From Stigmatella ashevillena (GTDB lineage: Bacteria; Myxococcota; Myxococcia; Myxococcales; Myxococcaceae), in assembly GCF_028368975.1 (NCBI RefSeq), contig NZ_JAQNDM010000002.1:806001-870000 (forward strand): 64,000 nucleotides of DNA, given 5' to 3'. A model generated the notes under the pieces. That model was not told the origin of the DNA. It ran no database searches and was given only the letters and a program-made list of their open reading frames with translations. Both the position numbers and the translations under genes were made by a program. How positions within the stretch are numbered: position 1 is the stretch's first letter; each line of letters starts with the position of its first letter. Positions 48,101-55,436 of this stretch are shown piece after piece.

Positions 48101-51084
48101 CGGATGCGCCGGGTATCGATCCCTCGCTTGAGATCCGCGGGGACGACGTAAGCGACCAGCCGCTTCTCATGGTGCTCTCCCACGGCACCCACCACGGCGG
48201 CGCTGATGCTCGTCTCCTGCAACAGGGCGGCTTCGATCTCGCCCGGCTCGATGCGCTGGCCCCGGATGGAGAGCTGGAAGTCGATGCGCCCCAGGAACTC
48301 GATCGTCCCATCCGGGAGATAACGCCCGAGATCTCCCGTGCGATAGATGCGCTCTCCCGTACGCGGGTGCACCGTGAACTTCTTCGAGCCAGCCCCCGCG
48401 CCGATGTAGCCCTTGGCCACACCGATGCCCGCACAGCACAGCTCGCCCGGCACCCAGATGGGCCGCTCGTCCAGCCGCTCATCGAGCACGTAGTACCGGG
48501 TGTTGGCGATCGGCTTCCCGTACGGAATGCTGCGGCGGCGCTCATCCGCTTCCACGACGGGGTGGGTGATGTTCCACAGGGACGTCTCGGTCGGGCCTCC
48601 GACACTCACCACCTTCACACCGCCAAACCGGGCCCGCAGCCGCGTGGGCATGGTCACGGCGATCCAGTCCCCCCCCAGCATCACGAGCCTCAGGGGACAG
48701 GTGAGCCGGACGTTCCCTCCCTCGAGGTACGTCAGCATCATCTCCATCATCGCCGGCACCGTGCTCCACAGCGTGACGCCGTGCCGAGCCATGAGTGAAG
48801 CCCAGTGCGCGGGATCCCGGCGCGTGGATGCCTCTGGCATCACGATCGCGCCTCCCGCACTCAGGGTTCCGAAGATGTCATAGACGGAGAAGTCGTGGTG
48901 GAGCGCGCTGAGGGCGATGAGGCGATCGTCCGGCCCCACGCCGAACTTGCGGTTCGTCCACTCGATCGCGTTGACCATCCCCGCGTGGGTGAGCATCGCC
49001 CCGTTGGGATGGCCCGTGGAGCCCGAGGTGTAGAGGATGTGCGCGAGATCCTCGGGCCCTTGAGCCGGTGGCAGCGGTGCCTCGCCGTACTCGCGGAAGG
49101 CATCCTCGGTGACGGTCAGCACCTGAACGCCTTCCGCCCAGGGCCCCTCGGAGAACTTCGGCTGCGTCACCACCAGGGTGGCACCGCCGTTCTCCATCAT
49201 GAAGGAGCGGCGCTCCAGCGGAAGTCCGGAGTCGATCGGCAGGTAGGCCGCGCCGGAGCTCAAGACTCCCAGCACCGCCACGATCTGCTCCCACCCCTTC
49301 TCCATCACCACCGCGACGATGCGATTGGGCGCGGCGCCCCGCTCGCGAAGCGCGTGCCCGAGGCGATTGGCCTGCCGTGCCAGCTCGCCATAGCTCAGCG
49401 AGACACGCGACGAGATCAGCGCTGGAGCCTCCGGCTTCGCCGCGGCGTTTCTGTAGAAACCCGAGTGGAGCAGCTCTCCACTGAGCGGGCGGGCCGTGCC
49501 GTTGACCTGAGAGAGCAGCTCGCGCTGCCGGACTGGGAAGGTGTCCAGGTTAGGCTTTTCCCACGCCCCATCGTCCTCCGCCAACTGGCGGAGCAACGCG
49601 CAGAAGCTGGCGAACATGTCCTCGACCATGCCGGACGGGAACAGCTCTTCCGCCACGTCCCAGTTCAGGAAGACCCCGCCCCGCTGGTAGACGATCTGTA
49701 GATCAATCCACACCTGCGGGGTCTGCGTGAGGGCTTCGATGAGGTCGCCAAACTCCTCCGCCAGGAAGTCCACCCAGTGCGAGTCCCGGCTCTTGGAGTG
49801 AGAGGCGAAGCTCGTCATGACGACGGGCATGATCGCGCCGGAAATCCTCCCCTGGGCCCGGAACAACTCGCGCAACAGATCGACGCCACTGACCTCACGG
49901 TGCTCGAGGGCCAGGAAGAGCTGCTCGCGGATCGCGAGGGCCCGCTCGGTGAAGCTCCGCTCAGGCCGGTGGTCCACCTCGATCAGGGTGAAGCTGGCGA
50001 ACGTGCCGACGATGTCGTTGACCTGCGGATGGATGGGCAGCCGGTTGAAGTGCGGAACGTTGAGCGTGAAGCGGGGATTGCGGCTCCAGCGGGCGATCAC
50101 CTCCGCATAGGCGGCCAGCAGCAGTTCCGGCTCCGTCAGACGGCGTGCGCGCGCCCGTTGTTTGAGGCGCTGCCATACCTCGGCATCCAGGCGCTCGAAC
50201 CAGCGGCGGAAGCGAGGACGCCGGAGCGTGCTGGGATCCCGCTCAAGCGGCAGATCCGGTGCCGGGGGGAGGTTGGCCAGGCGCGATCGCCAATACTCCA
50301 GGGACCGGGCGTAACGCGCTCCCCGGGATTGATGCACGGCCAGCGCATAGTCCCGGTATGACAGTTCAAGCCTCGCGGGCGAGGGAGCCGTCCCGGGGTG
50401 CCTGTAGAAGTGCACGAGTTCCCGGTAGAGGATCTGGAAGCTGTAGCCATCGATGAAGGTTCCATCGATGCTCATGAACAGGCGTGCCCGCCCTCCATCG
50501 AGGAGGCACACGCGCAGCTCGAACAAGGGCCACTGGTCGAGCGGCAATACCTGCTGAGCCAGCCGCTCGCGGATGGCCAGAAACCGCGCCTCTGCCTCCT
50601 CCTCGCTCCGCCCGCGCAGATCCTCGACCGGAAGCGGGTAGCGCGGCACAGTGGGCAGAATCCGCTGCTGGAACCCGGGGAGCGCTACCGCCCGCAGCAT
50701 CTCGTGACGGGCAATGACCTGATTCCAGGCCTCCTCGAAGCGCGCCAGATCGAGCTCACGGCAGTCGATCTCGTTGTACGCGTGCATCGCGGCGTTCAGC
50801 TCGAGATCCGCTTCTCGGCCCACGCTGTAGGCCTGCTGGATCTCGGACATGGGGAACGGCTCGTGCCGCTCCTCCGGCCTCGGCACCGCTTCCAGAGCGG
50901 CCTCCGCCTGCGGCTCGCGTTGCTCGGACAGGAGAACCAGCAGCTCCGCCTTGTGTGCCACGAGCTGCTCGCGCAGCCCCTCCGGAATCTCACCGGAGGG
51001 GGCCTCGACGGCCAAGCTCTCGCCATCCACCCAGAGCTTGATGCCGTGCTCGGCCAGCGCTTGAAGGAGTTCTCCCAACTTCAT
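42169..51084 (-). CDS. Hybrid Cy-A-PCP / KS-AT-DH-KR*-ACP megasynthase
   Basis: 2971 residues. A TubC-type docking domain (1-55) leads into a heterocyclisation domain with the diagnostic DxxxxDxxS (Asp207, Asp212, Ser215). The A domain specificity positions read by hand D-F-Y-S-M-G-V-L-W, between known Cys and Thr codes, so Cys, Ser or Thr. The PCP has LGAHSVH. The PKS half has KS (TACSTS, HGTGT, NIGHLD), AT with GHSTGE but an odd specificity segment RAAHSP, DH (QHRVFGTPMLPA, LLDACLQ), KR and ACP (EMGIDSL). In the KR the active-site stretch is SAGQANHCAAT, so Tyr and Asn are replaced by His and Thr and reduction is doubtful, leaving the DH without a normal substrate. No oxidase domain is present to turn an azoline into an azole. 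Confidence 0.94.
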   Translation of the reverse strand: MKLGELLQALAEHGIKLWVDGESLAVEAPSGEIPEGLREQLVAHKAELLVLLSEQREPQAEAALEAVPRPEERHEPFPMSEIQQAYSVGREADLELNAAMHAYNEIDCRELDLARFEEAWNQVIARHEMLRAVALPGFQQRILPTVPRYPLPVEDLRGRSEEEAEARFLAIRERLAQQVLPLDQWPLFELRVCLLDGGRARLFMSIDGTFIDGYSFQILYRELVHFYRHPGTAPSPARLELSYRDYALAVHQSRGARYARSLEYWRSRLANLPPAPDLPLERDPSTLRRPRFRRWFERLDAEVWQRLKQRARARRLTEPELLLAAYAEVIARWSRNPRFTLNVPHFNRLPIHPQVNDIVGTFASFTLIEVDHRPERSFTERALAIREQLFLALEHREVSGVDLLRELFRAQGRISGAIMPVVMTSFASHSKSRDSHWVDFLAEEFGDLIEALTQTPQVWIDLQIVYQRGGVFLNWDVAEELFPSGMVEDMFASFCALLRQLAEDDGAWEKPNLDTFPVRQRELLSQVNGTARPLSGELLHSGFYRNAAAKPEAPALISSRVSLSYGELARQANRLGHALRERGAAPNRIVAVVMEKGWEQIVAVLGVLSSGAAYLPIDSGLPLERRSFMMENGGATLVVTQPKFSEGPWAEGVQVLTVTEDAFREYGEAPLPPAQGPEDLAHILYTSGSTGHPNGAMLTHAGMVNAIEWTNRKFGVGPDDRLIALSALHHDFSVYDIFGTLSAGGAIVMPEASTRRDPAHWASLMARHGVTLWSTVPAMMEMMLTYLEGGNVRLTCPLRLVMLGGDWIAVTMPTRLRARFGGVKVVSVGGPTETSLWNITHPVVEADERRRSIPYGKPIANTRYYVLDERLDERPIWVPGELCCAGIGVAKGYIGAGAGSKKFTVHPRTGERIYRTGDLGRYLPDGTIEFLGRIDFQLSIRGQRIEPGEIEAALLQETSISAAVVGAVGEHHEKRLVAYVVPADLKRGIDTRRIREFLARKLPEHMVPSSYVVLEALPLTRNAKVDRRALPHPDQVSPEKKSPDAPPVAARGRGEARALQNSLAKVVGEVLGVPDVHTDRNFFELGAHSVHLVKLHLRLKEELGVSVPVVDLFGNPTIRALAGHLGATGAELVPAVADAPVEEAPREQADQDIAIIGMSGRFPGAASLDQFWQNLVQGVESISTFTDEELLAAGVSATAFQDPRYVRASAVLDGHDQFDADFFSLTPREARSLDPQQRVFLECAWEALEHAGYPPSACNAVVGVYAGKSVSHYRYPYPDLTKPISFFQDLVSQDKDFLATQTSYKLDLRGPSVNLQTACSTSLVSVSVACDALLNGNCDMALAGGVAIKVPHKVGYLYEEGSIFSRDGHCRPFDAKASGTIPGSGAGVVVLKRLSQALADGDRVLAVIKGSAINNDGHRKVGFMAPGVEGQADVVRRAHRRAGVDPRTISYIEAHGTGTALGDPIEVAALTQAFGGQGQPGTCAIGSVKSNIGHLDSAAGIAGLIKAVLALQHRTLPPSIHFEQPNPQLDFQHSPFYVVAKATPWQVENGPRRAGVSSFGIGGTNAHIVLEEAPAWVDAGAGALQTDRSPHILALSARSNEALRRLVGRYRTLLEGSEVPLADVCFSANTGRVAFEHRLAVVGTDRGRVADLLGAAERGEERPGLVQSTIGAKQAPKIAFLFSGQGSQYVGAARELYETHPGFRRRIDAFDQLLKAYWDRSLLSVLYAEPGQASPIDQFDYAQPVIFVLEYALAELWMSWGIQPDVLIGHSTGEMAAACLAGVFSIEDGLKLAVHRGRLMHQLPMGSNIAVAAGEAELREILSQGGWASSIAALNGPENVVISGAPGEIGEIASALEGRGFKVKRLNIPRAAHSPMVEAILPEFRAVASTIAYAPPSIPMISGMTGEPVTDGITSADYWCSQLRNPVRFEQGMASLYREGARVFVEIGPKATLLGMGARCLPEGECTWLPSLRLDDGGWQQMLESLSVLFVRGARVDWAALDAGYRRRKVEVPTSPFQRQRFWEEGAGLQRPQGTSTVLEEHPLLGNRVQLAVLGTGEVLFEAKLGPAAPGFLGQHRVFGTPMLPATAYVEMALAAGARLLGTNELSLTNLSILGAMTFPQDAERKIQCAVSREGEGGASVRIFSRAEAGAAGEWMLHATGTLAVLRDGEKPTAEQDLPGVLAGIQTALPVEEYYQRARESGVDFGPEFRGITELRHAGEQVLARIEKPAVLGSSGAYFAHPALLDACLQVVGGAYPAMGGTELYVPTGIESLVLSGGLEDGVWSHAVVQPVDADRKRLRADVRIFGGDGRVRAQVRGLELQRTSQEALRGAVTASLDELLYERRWEPLALEGVGDAVPASGSRPCLILADRAGFGRQLAEELTRGGRTCFLAFRGPAFRRLDETSVEVPGEPAALAEALRAWDLPGSFSDAVLLWGLDGPEAEGMDGESLGEATVLGGGGALGLLQYLMGRGYSDAVWLISQGAQPVRPGQPLPGIAQSVLWGMARPIAIESSELDCRCVDLDPRGEQSVQVGMLAQEIRRRSKVADNQVAYREGRYVARLRRTEARKLAAKPVERVQLFRPDRSYLVAGGLGRLGLLTAELLATKGARNVVLTGRDAVPPHAAERLERLREQGVRVEYRQADIADYGQISALLREVEREVAPLGGVFHSAGVLDDGVLRQQSWARFETVLRPKARGAWNLHVLTAAMPLEHFVLFSSVASLVGSAGQANHCAATAFLDALAHHRRAQGLPGLSINWGVWAGDAGARVNVSEQARTPGFGVIAKQQGLQALEMLLAAQVAQAGVAAIDWAAFGAGRPSPYDADLREKAGGRTAGRETFLEKLTSAPITHRRKMLMDYLREQVAWMRGMDSRESIDPAQGFSEMGIDSLAALQLKNRLQGGLGVSLPATLVFNYPTTEKLAEQLMSAFIPLEFAAVEDTRQEQSGPVEDHLEGLTEASLANMLAEQLSKMN

Positions 51085-54000
51085 AGCAGGACCCGCTTCG
51101 AGTCATTGCGTCCAGAAGGAGCCGTGCCCAGCACACTGGCAACGGCGAGCTTCTCCAACAGTTCTGCCGTCACCTGCCCGATCGAGCGTTCATCGACGAA
51201 GCTCTTGAGCGGCAGGCTCACCTCGAGTTCGCTCGTCACCAGGTCCCTCAACTCAAGCGCCATGATGGAGTCAAACCCCAGCGCATCGAACGAGTCCGTG
51301 GAGGTGAGGCGCTCAGGGGGAACCCGGCTCACCTCACCGACCATCTCTTTGAATCGGGCTTCCAGCACTCCTCGCCTCGCGGAACTCTCGAGTGCGAGCA
51401 GCACATCCCGCAGCTTGCGCGGTGCTTTGTCCGCCTCACTCCCTCCTTCCCGGGCAGTCAAGCCCCGAAACAAGGAGGACGCCGCCACGGACGGATGGCT
51501 GTTGATCCATCGCACTTCGTCGAAGCGAGCGATGCCCCGGGTGGCAGGGCTGTCAGCAAGCGTGAGGGCCATCGCAGCCAGGGCGTCATCGACAGACAGG
51601 GGACCCATGCCCCTGTCCGCGAGCCGCTCCCCTCGCCGCTCGTCCACGGCCGCCATTCCGACCTCTGCCCAGCTTCCCCAGTTGATGCTGACCGCTGGCA
51701 AGCCGCGCGTCCGCCGAAGCTGGGCCAGCGCATCCAGGAAGGCGTTCGCCGCGGCGTAGTTGGCCTGACCGGGAGCCCCGATCATCGATGCGGTCGACGA
51801 GAAGAGGACGAACTGCTCAATCGAAGCATCCGTGGCGAGGGTGTGGAGGTTCCAGGCACCCGCTACCTTGGGACCCATGACGGTTCCGAAGCTCCGGGGA
51901 TCCATTTGCAGCAACGAGCTGTCAGCCAATACACCCGCGCAATGGAAGACTCCCCCGAGCGCGGGGCCTTCGCGCCGGAGCGTTGCAAGCATGTCAGCGA
52001 CCGCCTCCGGGTGGCTCACATCGACGCGGAATGCTTCCACCCTCGCCCCGGCGGCCCGCAGTCCATCCAGCACCTGACGGGCCTCTGCTGTCTCTCCCGT
52101 CCGGCCACACAGCGCGAGGGAACGCGCGCCACGGGCCACCATCCAGGAGGCCAGACGAAGCCCGATGCCACCAAGTCCTCCCGTGATCAGGTACGTGCGA
52201 TCCTGCCGGGGAAGGAATGCCCGTGCCTTGCCCTCCGTCCTGCGGCCTCGAGTGAACGAGGGGGTCAGGCGTCTGTCACCTCGCAAGACGATCTCGTCAT
52301 CGTCCTGCGCCGGAGCCAGTTGCCGTCCAAGCTCGGCGATGAGTCCACGGAGGTCCTCCGGGCCCGCCACCGGACCCGCATCGATCCGCTTGCACTGGAG
52401 TTCCGGATGCTCGTACGCGATGACGCGCCCAAGCCCCCAGAGCGGAGCGCCTGTGATCGACACCGGGCCCGGTTCGTCCCCCATGACCTGAGCCCCCTGG
52501 GTGACGAGATACAGCCTGGGAGGCTTCGGCATCGCCGCGCGTGCCAGCGACTGGACGATCAACGTCACCGCGATGGCATCCGCTTGGACTGTCTCACGCA
52601 CGCCCTCAAGCGTCTCAGGGTGTCCACTGCATGCCCGGAAGATGACGCCCTGAGGCTCCCGGCCAGCCGCTGACAGCTCTCTCAAAAGACGGGGGAACGA
52701 CTCTGGATGAGTGAAGTCGAACCGGTAGTCCCCTTCGAGCACCTTCTCGTAGGACGGACCGGCACTCGCGACAACGGCCGAGCCACCCGCCGCGACAAGC
52801 CCGTCGCGCAGGTCCCCGGCTGCCTTCGGATCCCGGGCGAGGATCAGCCACGTTCCATTCACCCGAACCGGCTCGTGGCCTGTCCTTCGATCAGTCCATG
52901 CGAGCTCGCAGAACAACCCTTGCAGGGCCTCCACGTTCTCCTCACGGACCGCCACCGCCAGGGGCTCTGCCTTCTTTGGCTCCCGTTCCCCGTCCCACCA
53001 GAAGCGTTCCCGCTGCCAAGGGTACGTCGGAAGGACCGTTTTTCTCCCTCCTGGGTAGATGCCCTTGAAATCGATGGAGAACCCCGCGCAATAGAGCTGG
53101 GCGGCACTGCTCAGGGTTCCAAGCTGGGCATCGGAAGCGGCTGAGCTGGCACGCAAGGTGAGCACTTTGCTGTTCCTGCGATGCGCCGCCGTCTCCAGCT
53201 CATCGCCCAGCGAGGCATCGCACCCAAACGCCAGAAAGACGGATGCATTCCGCTCCAGCAAGTGTTCCGCAGCCAGATCCAGCTCTACCCGGCCAGCGGA
53301 GGTGGACTGCCTCGTCCACTGATCCACCGGCACCGTGGCTCCCGCCCCGATCCACTCCTCGTCGGAGATGGAAAGGAACGGGCACTTCGCAGGCTGTGGA
53401 CGGATGGGTTGTTCCGCCGGACGCTGAAGAATGATCCGGACCGCGTCCTCCACGGAGAGCAGCCCCGCGACAACCCCCGCGGAGAGTGCGCCCGTGCCAT
53501 ATCCAGCCACGGCGGCGGGACTCACGCCGTAAGAACGCCACAGCTCCGCCAAGGCCACTTGAAAGCCGAGGAGAACCACGGCCTTTCTTCCAGCGGCTTC
53601 GTCAGACCCAGGCACGGGCTCACCCACCACCTCACGAAGCACTGCATCGACCTTCTCAGCGTGTTCCCGGAAAGTGGCATCCCGTCCCCATCCTCCGCGC
53701 AGGGACTCAGCCGCCCAGGAGGCATCGTCTCCAAAGACGAAGACCGCTTCACGGCCTGCCGGGGCCTTGGCCTGCCCTCGGAAGACTCCCTCTCCGCCGC
53801 GCCCGTCCGCTGCGAGCCTCAACAGCGAGAGCAACTCGCTGGGAGTCCGCGCGGCAAGCGCCAGGCGCTGCTCGTGATGAGAGCGTCCCGCTCCTGCCGT
53901 GAAACAAGCATCCCGGAGACTCGCAGCCGGGTGGGCCTCCCATTGACTCAGGTAGCTCGCCGCCAGCTCTCGCAGGGCCTGCTCCGTGCGCGCCGACAGC

Positions 54001-55436
54001 GGCAACAGGTACGGACCCGCCTCGGCGTGCTCCGCAACCGGCTCACGGTATGCCTCGATGAGCGCGTGGGCATTCACCCCACTCATCCCGAACGAGCTCA
54101 CGGCAGCCAGATGCGGCTTGGCCTTGTCGGCCAGCGCCGTGCGCTCGCGGGGAACCGCCAGCCCCGACCCCGCCCAAGCAAACTCAGGATTCGGGTGTTC
54201 GAAGTGGAGGGAGGGAGGCGCCTCTCCCTTCTGGAGCACCCACACCGCCTTGATCAGACCCGCGATTCCCGCAGCTGCCTCGGTGTGGCCAATGTTCGGC
54301 TTGGCGGACCCAATCCACAGAGGTTTTTCCGGTGGCCGCGAGGCGCCGTAGACCCGCGATACCCCATCGAGTTCGATGGGATCCCCGAGCCGGGTTCCCG
54401 TCCCGTGCGCCTCCAGGTAGTCCACCTGCCCCGGCTCGACCCCCGCACGCTGGAGCGCAAGCCGGTACAAAGACTCCTGTGCCCGCACGTTCGGCACCGT
54501 GAGCCCACCGCTCGCGCCGTCGTGGTTCATCGCCGTGCCCCGGATCGTCGCCAGAATCCGATCCCCATCCCGAACGGCGTTCCGGTACCGCTTCAGGATG
54601 ACCACACCGCACCCCTCGCCCTGCACCATGCCGTCCGCATCCCGATCGAACGCGCGGCACCGGTTGCTCGGAGAGAGTGCCCCCGCCTTGGACAGAAACA
54701 CGCTCAGCTGAGGCGCCAGGATGAGCTTCACGCCCCCCGCGATGGCCAACACCGACTCGTCCGTTCTCAGGCTCTGACACGCCAGATGCACCGCGGCGAG
54801 CGACGAGGAGCAGGCGGTGTCCACGGCCATGCTCGGGCCCTCGAGCCCAAGCAGGTAGGAGAGCCGCCCGGCGACATAGCTCGCATCCACGCCCGTGGAG
54901 TAGTGGGCGCCGACCTTCTCCAGCCCTCCTTCCGCCAGGAACGCATAGTCCTTGGCATGGACACCCGCGAACACGCCGGTCCGCGTTCCCGCCAGCAGGT
55001 GCGGAGGAATGCCTGCGTCTTCAAGCGCCTCCCAGCTCACCTCCAGGAAGAATCGCTGCTGCGGATCCAGCCCCTCGGCTTCCCTCCGTGAGATCCGGAA
55101 GAACTCCGCATCGAACCGGTCCACGCCTTCGACGAAGGCCCCCCGGCGCATGGACATCTTCCCGGGCTTGGAGGGATCGGGATCATAGAGCCCCTGGAGT
55201 GCCTTCCGGCTGGCCGGAATCTCCGAGACCGCGTCGCCAGCGCCCCACAAAAGGTCCCGGAACTTCGCCGGGCTCGCCGCGCCTCCCGGAAACCGGCAGC
55301 CCATGCCGATAATCGCAATCGGGTCATCCTCGCCCCGAGTCGCAGCCGCAAGCTTCTTCTGCAGCTTCTCGATCGTGAACAGGGCTTGCTGGAGGGGGGT
55401 CAGCTCGGCCGTAGAGCCTTCCTTTCGACTCATCAT
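51081..55436 (-). CDS. PKS protein KS-AT*-KR-ACP with truncated, inactive AT
   Basis: 1451 residues. The KS is intact (Cys209 in DTACSSS, HGTGT, NIGHTE). The AT-like region (about 565-765) is only some 200 residues, a third shorter than normal. The nucleophile motif is GYGTG (645-649) with Gly647 where Ser belongs, and the small subdomain carrying HAFH is deleted. The post-AT linker VLPTYPWQRERFWW remains. The KR is intact (GGLGGIGL, NYAAANAF) and the ACP has ALGFDSI. It cannot load its own extender, so it either takes malonyl from another AT or simply passes the starter on. Two ATG codons in a row (55436, 55433) overlap the stop of the loader gene; the downstream stop overlaps the next start (ATGA). 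Confidence 0.92.
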   Translation of the reverse strand: MMSRKEGSTAELTPLQQALFTIEKLQKKLAAATRGEDDPIAIIGMGCRFPGGAASPAKFRDLLWGAGDAVSEIPASRKALQGLYDPDPSKPGKMSMRRGAFVEGVDRFDAEFFRISRREAEGLDPQQRFFLEVSWEALEDAGIPPHLLAGTRTGVFAGVHAKDYAFLAEGGLEKVGAHYSTGVDASYVAGRLSYLLGLEGPSMAVDTACSSSLAAVHLACQSLRTDESVLAIAGGVKLILAPQLSVFLSKAGALSPSNRCRAFDRDADGMVQGEGCGVVILKRYRNAVRDGDRILATIRGTAMNHDGASGGLTVPNVRAQESLYRLALQRAGVEPGQVDYLEAHGTGTRLGDPIELDGVSRVYGASRPPEKPLWIGSAKPNIGHTEAAAGIAGLIKAVWVLQKGEAPPSLHFEHPNPEFAWAGSGLAVPRERTALADKAKPHLAAVSSFGMSGVNAHALIEAYREPVAEHAEAGPYLLPLSARTEQALRELAASYLSQWEAHPAASLRDACFTAGAGRSHHEQRLALAARTPSELLSLLRLAADGRGGEGVFRGQAKAPAGREAVFVFGDDASWAAESLRGGWGRDATFREHAEKVDAVLREVVGEPVPGSDEAAGRKAVVLLGFQVALAELWRSYGVSPAAVAGYGTGALSAGVVAGLLSVEDAVRIILQRPAEQPIRPQPAKCPFLSISDEEWIGAGATVPVDQWTRQSTSAGRVELDLAAEHLLERNASVFLAFGCDASLGDELETAAHRRNSKVLTLRASSAASDAQLGTLSSAAQLYCAGFSIDFKGIYPGGRKTVLPTYPWQRERFWWDGEREPKKAEPLAVAVREENVEALQGLFCELAWTDRRTGHEPVRVNGTWLILARDPKAAGDLRDGLVAAGGSAVVASAGPSYEKVLEGDYRFDFTHPESFPRLLRELSAAGREPQGVIFRACSGHPETLEGVRETVQADAIAVTLIVQSLARAAMPKPPRLYLVTQGAQVMGDEPGPVSITGAPLWGLGRVIAYEHPELQCKRIDAGPVAGPEDLRGLIAELGRQLAPAQDDDEIVLRGDRRLTPSFTRGRRTEGKARAFLPRQDRTYLITGGLGGIGLRLASWMVARGARSLALCGRTGETAEARQVLDGLRAAGARVEAFRVDVSHPEAVADMLATLRREGPALGGVFHCAGVLADSSLLQMDPRSFGTVMGPKVAGAWNLHTLATDASIEQFVLFSSTASMIGAPGQANYAAANAFLDALAQLRRTRGLPAVSINWGSWAEVGMAAVDERRGERLADRGMGPLSVDDALAAMALTLADSPATRGIARFDEVRWINSHPSVAASSLFRGLTAREGGSEADKAPRKLRDVLLALESSARRGVLEARFKEMVGEVSRVPPERLTSTDSFDALGFDSIMALELRDLVTSELEVSLPLKSFVDERSIGQVTAELLEKLAVASVLGTAPSGRNDSKRVLL

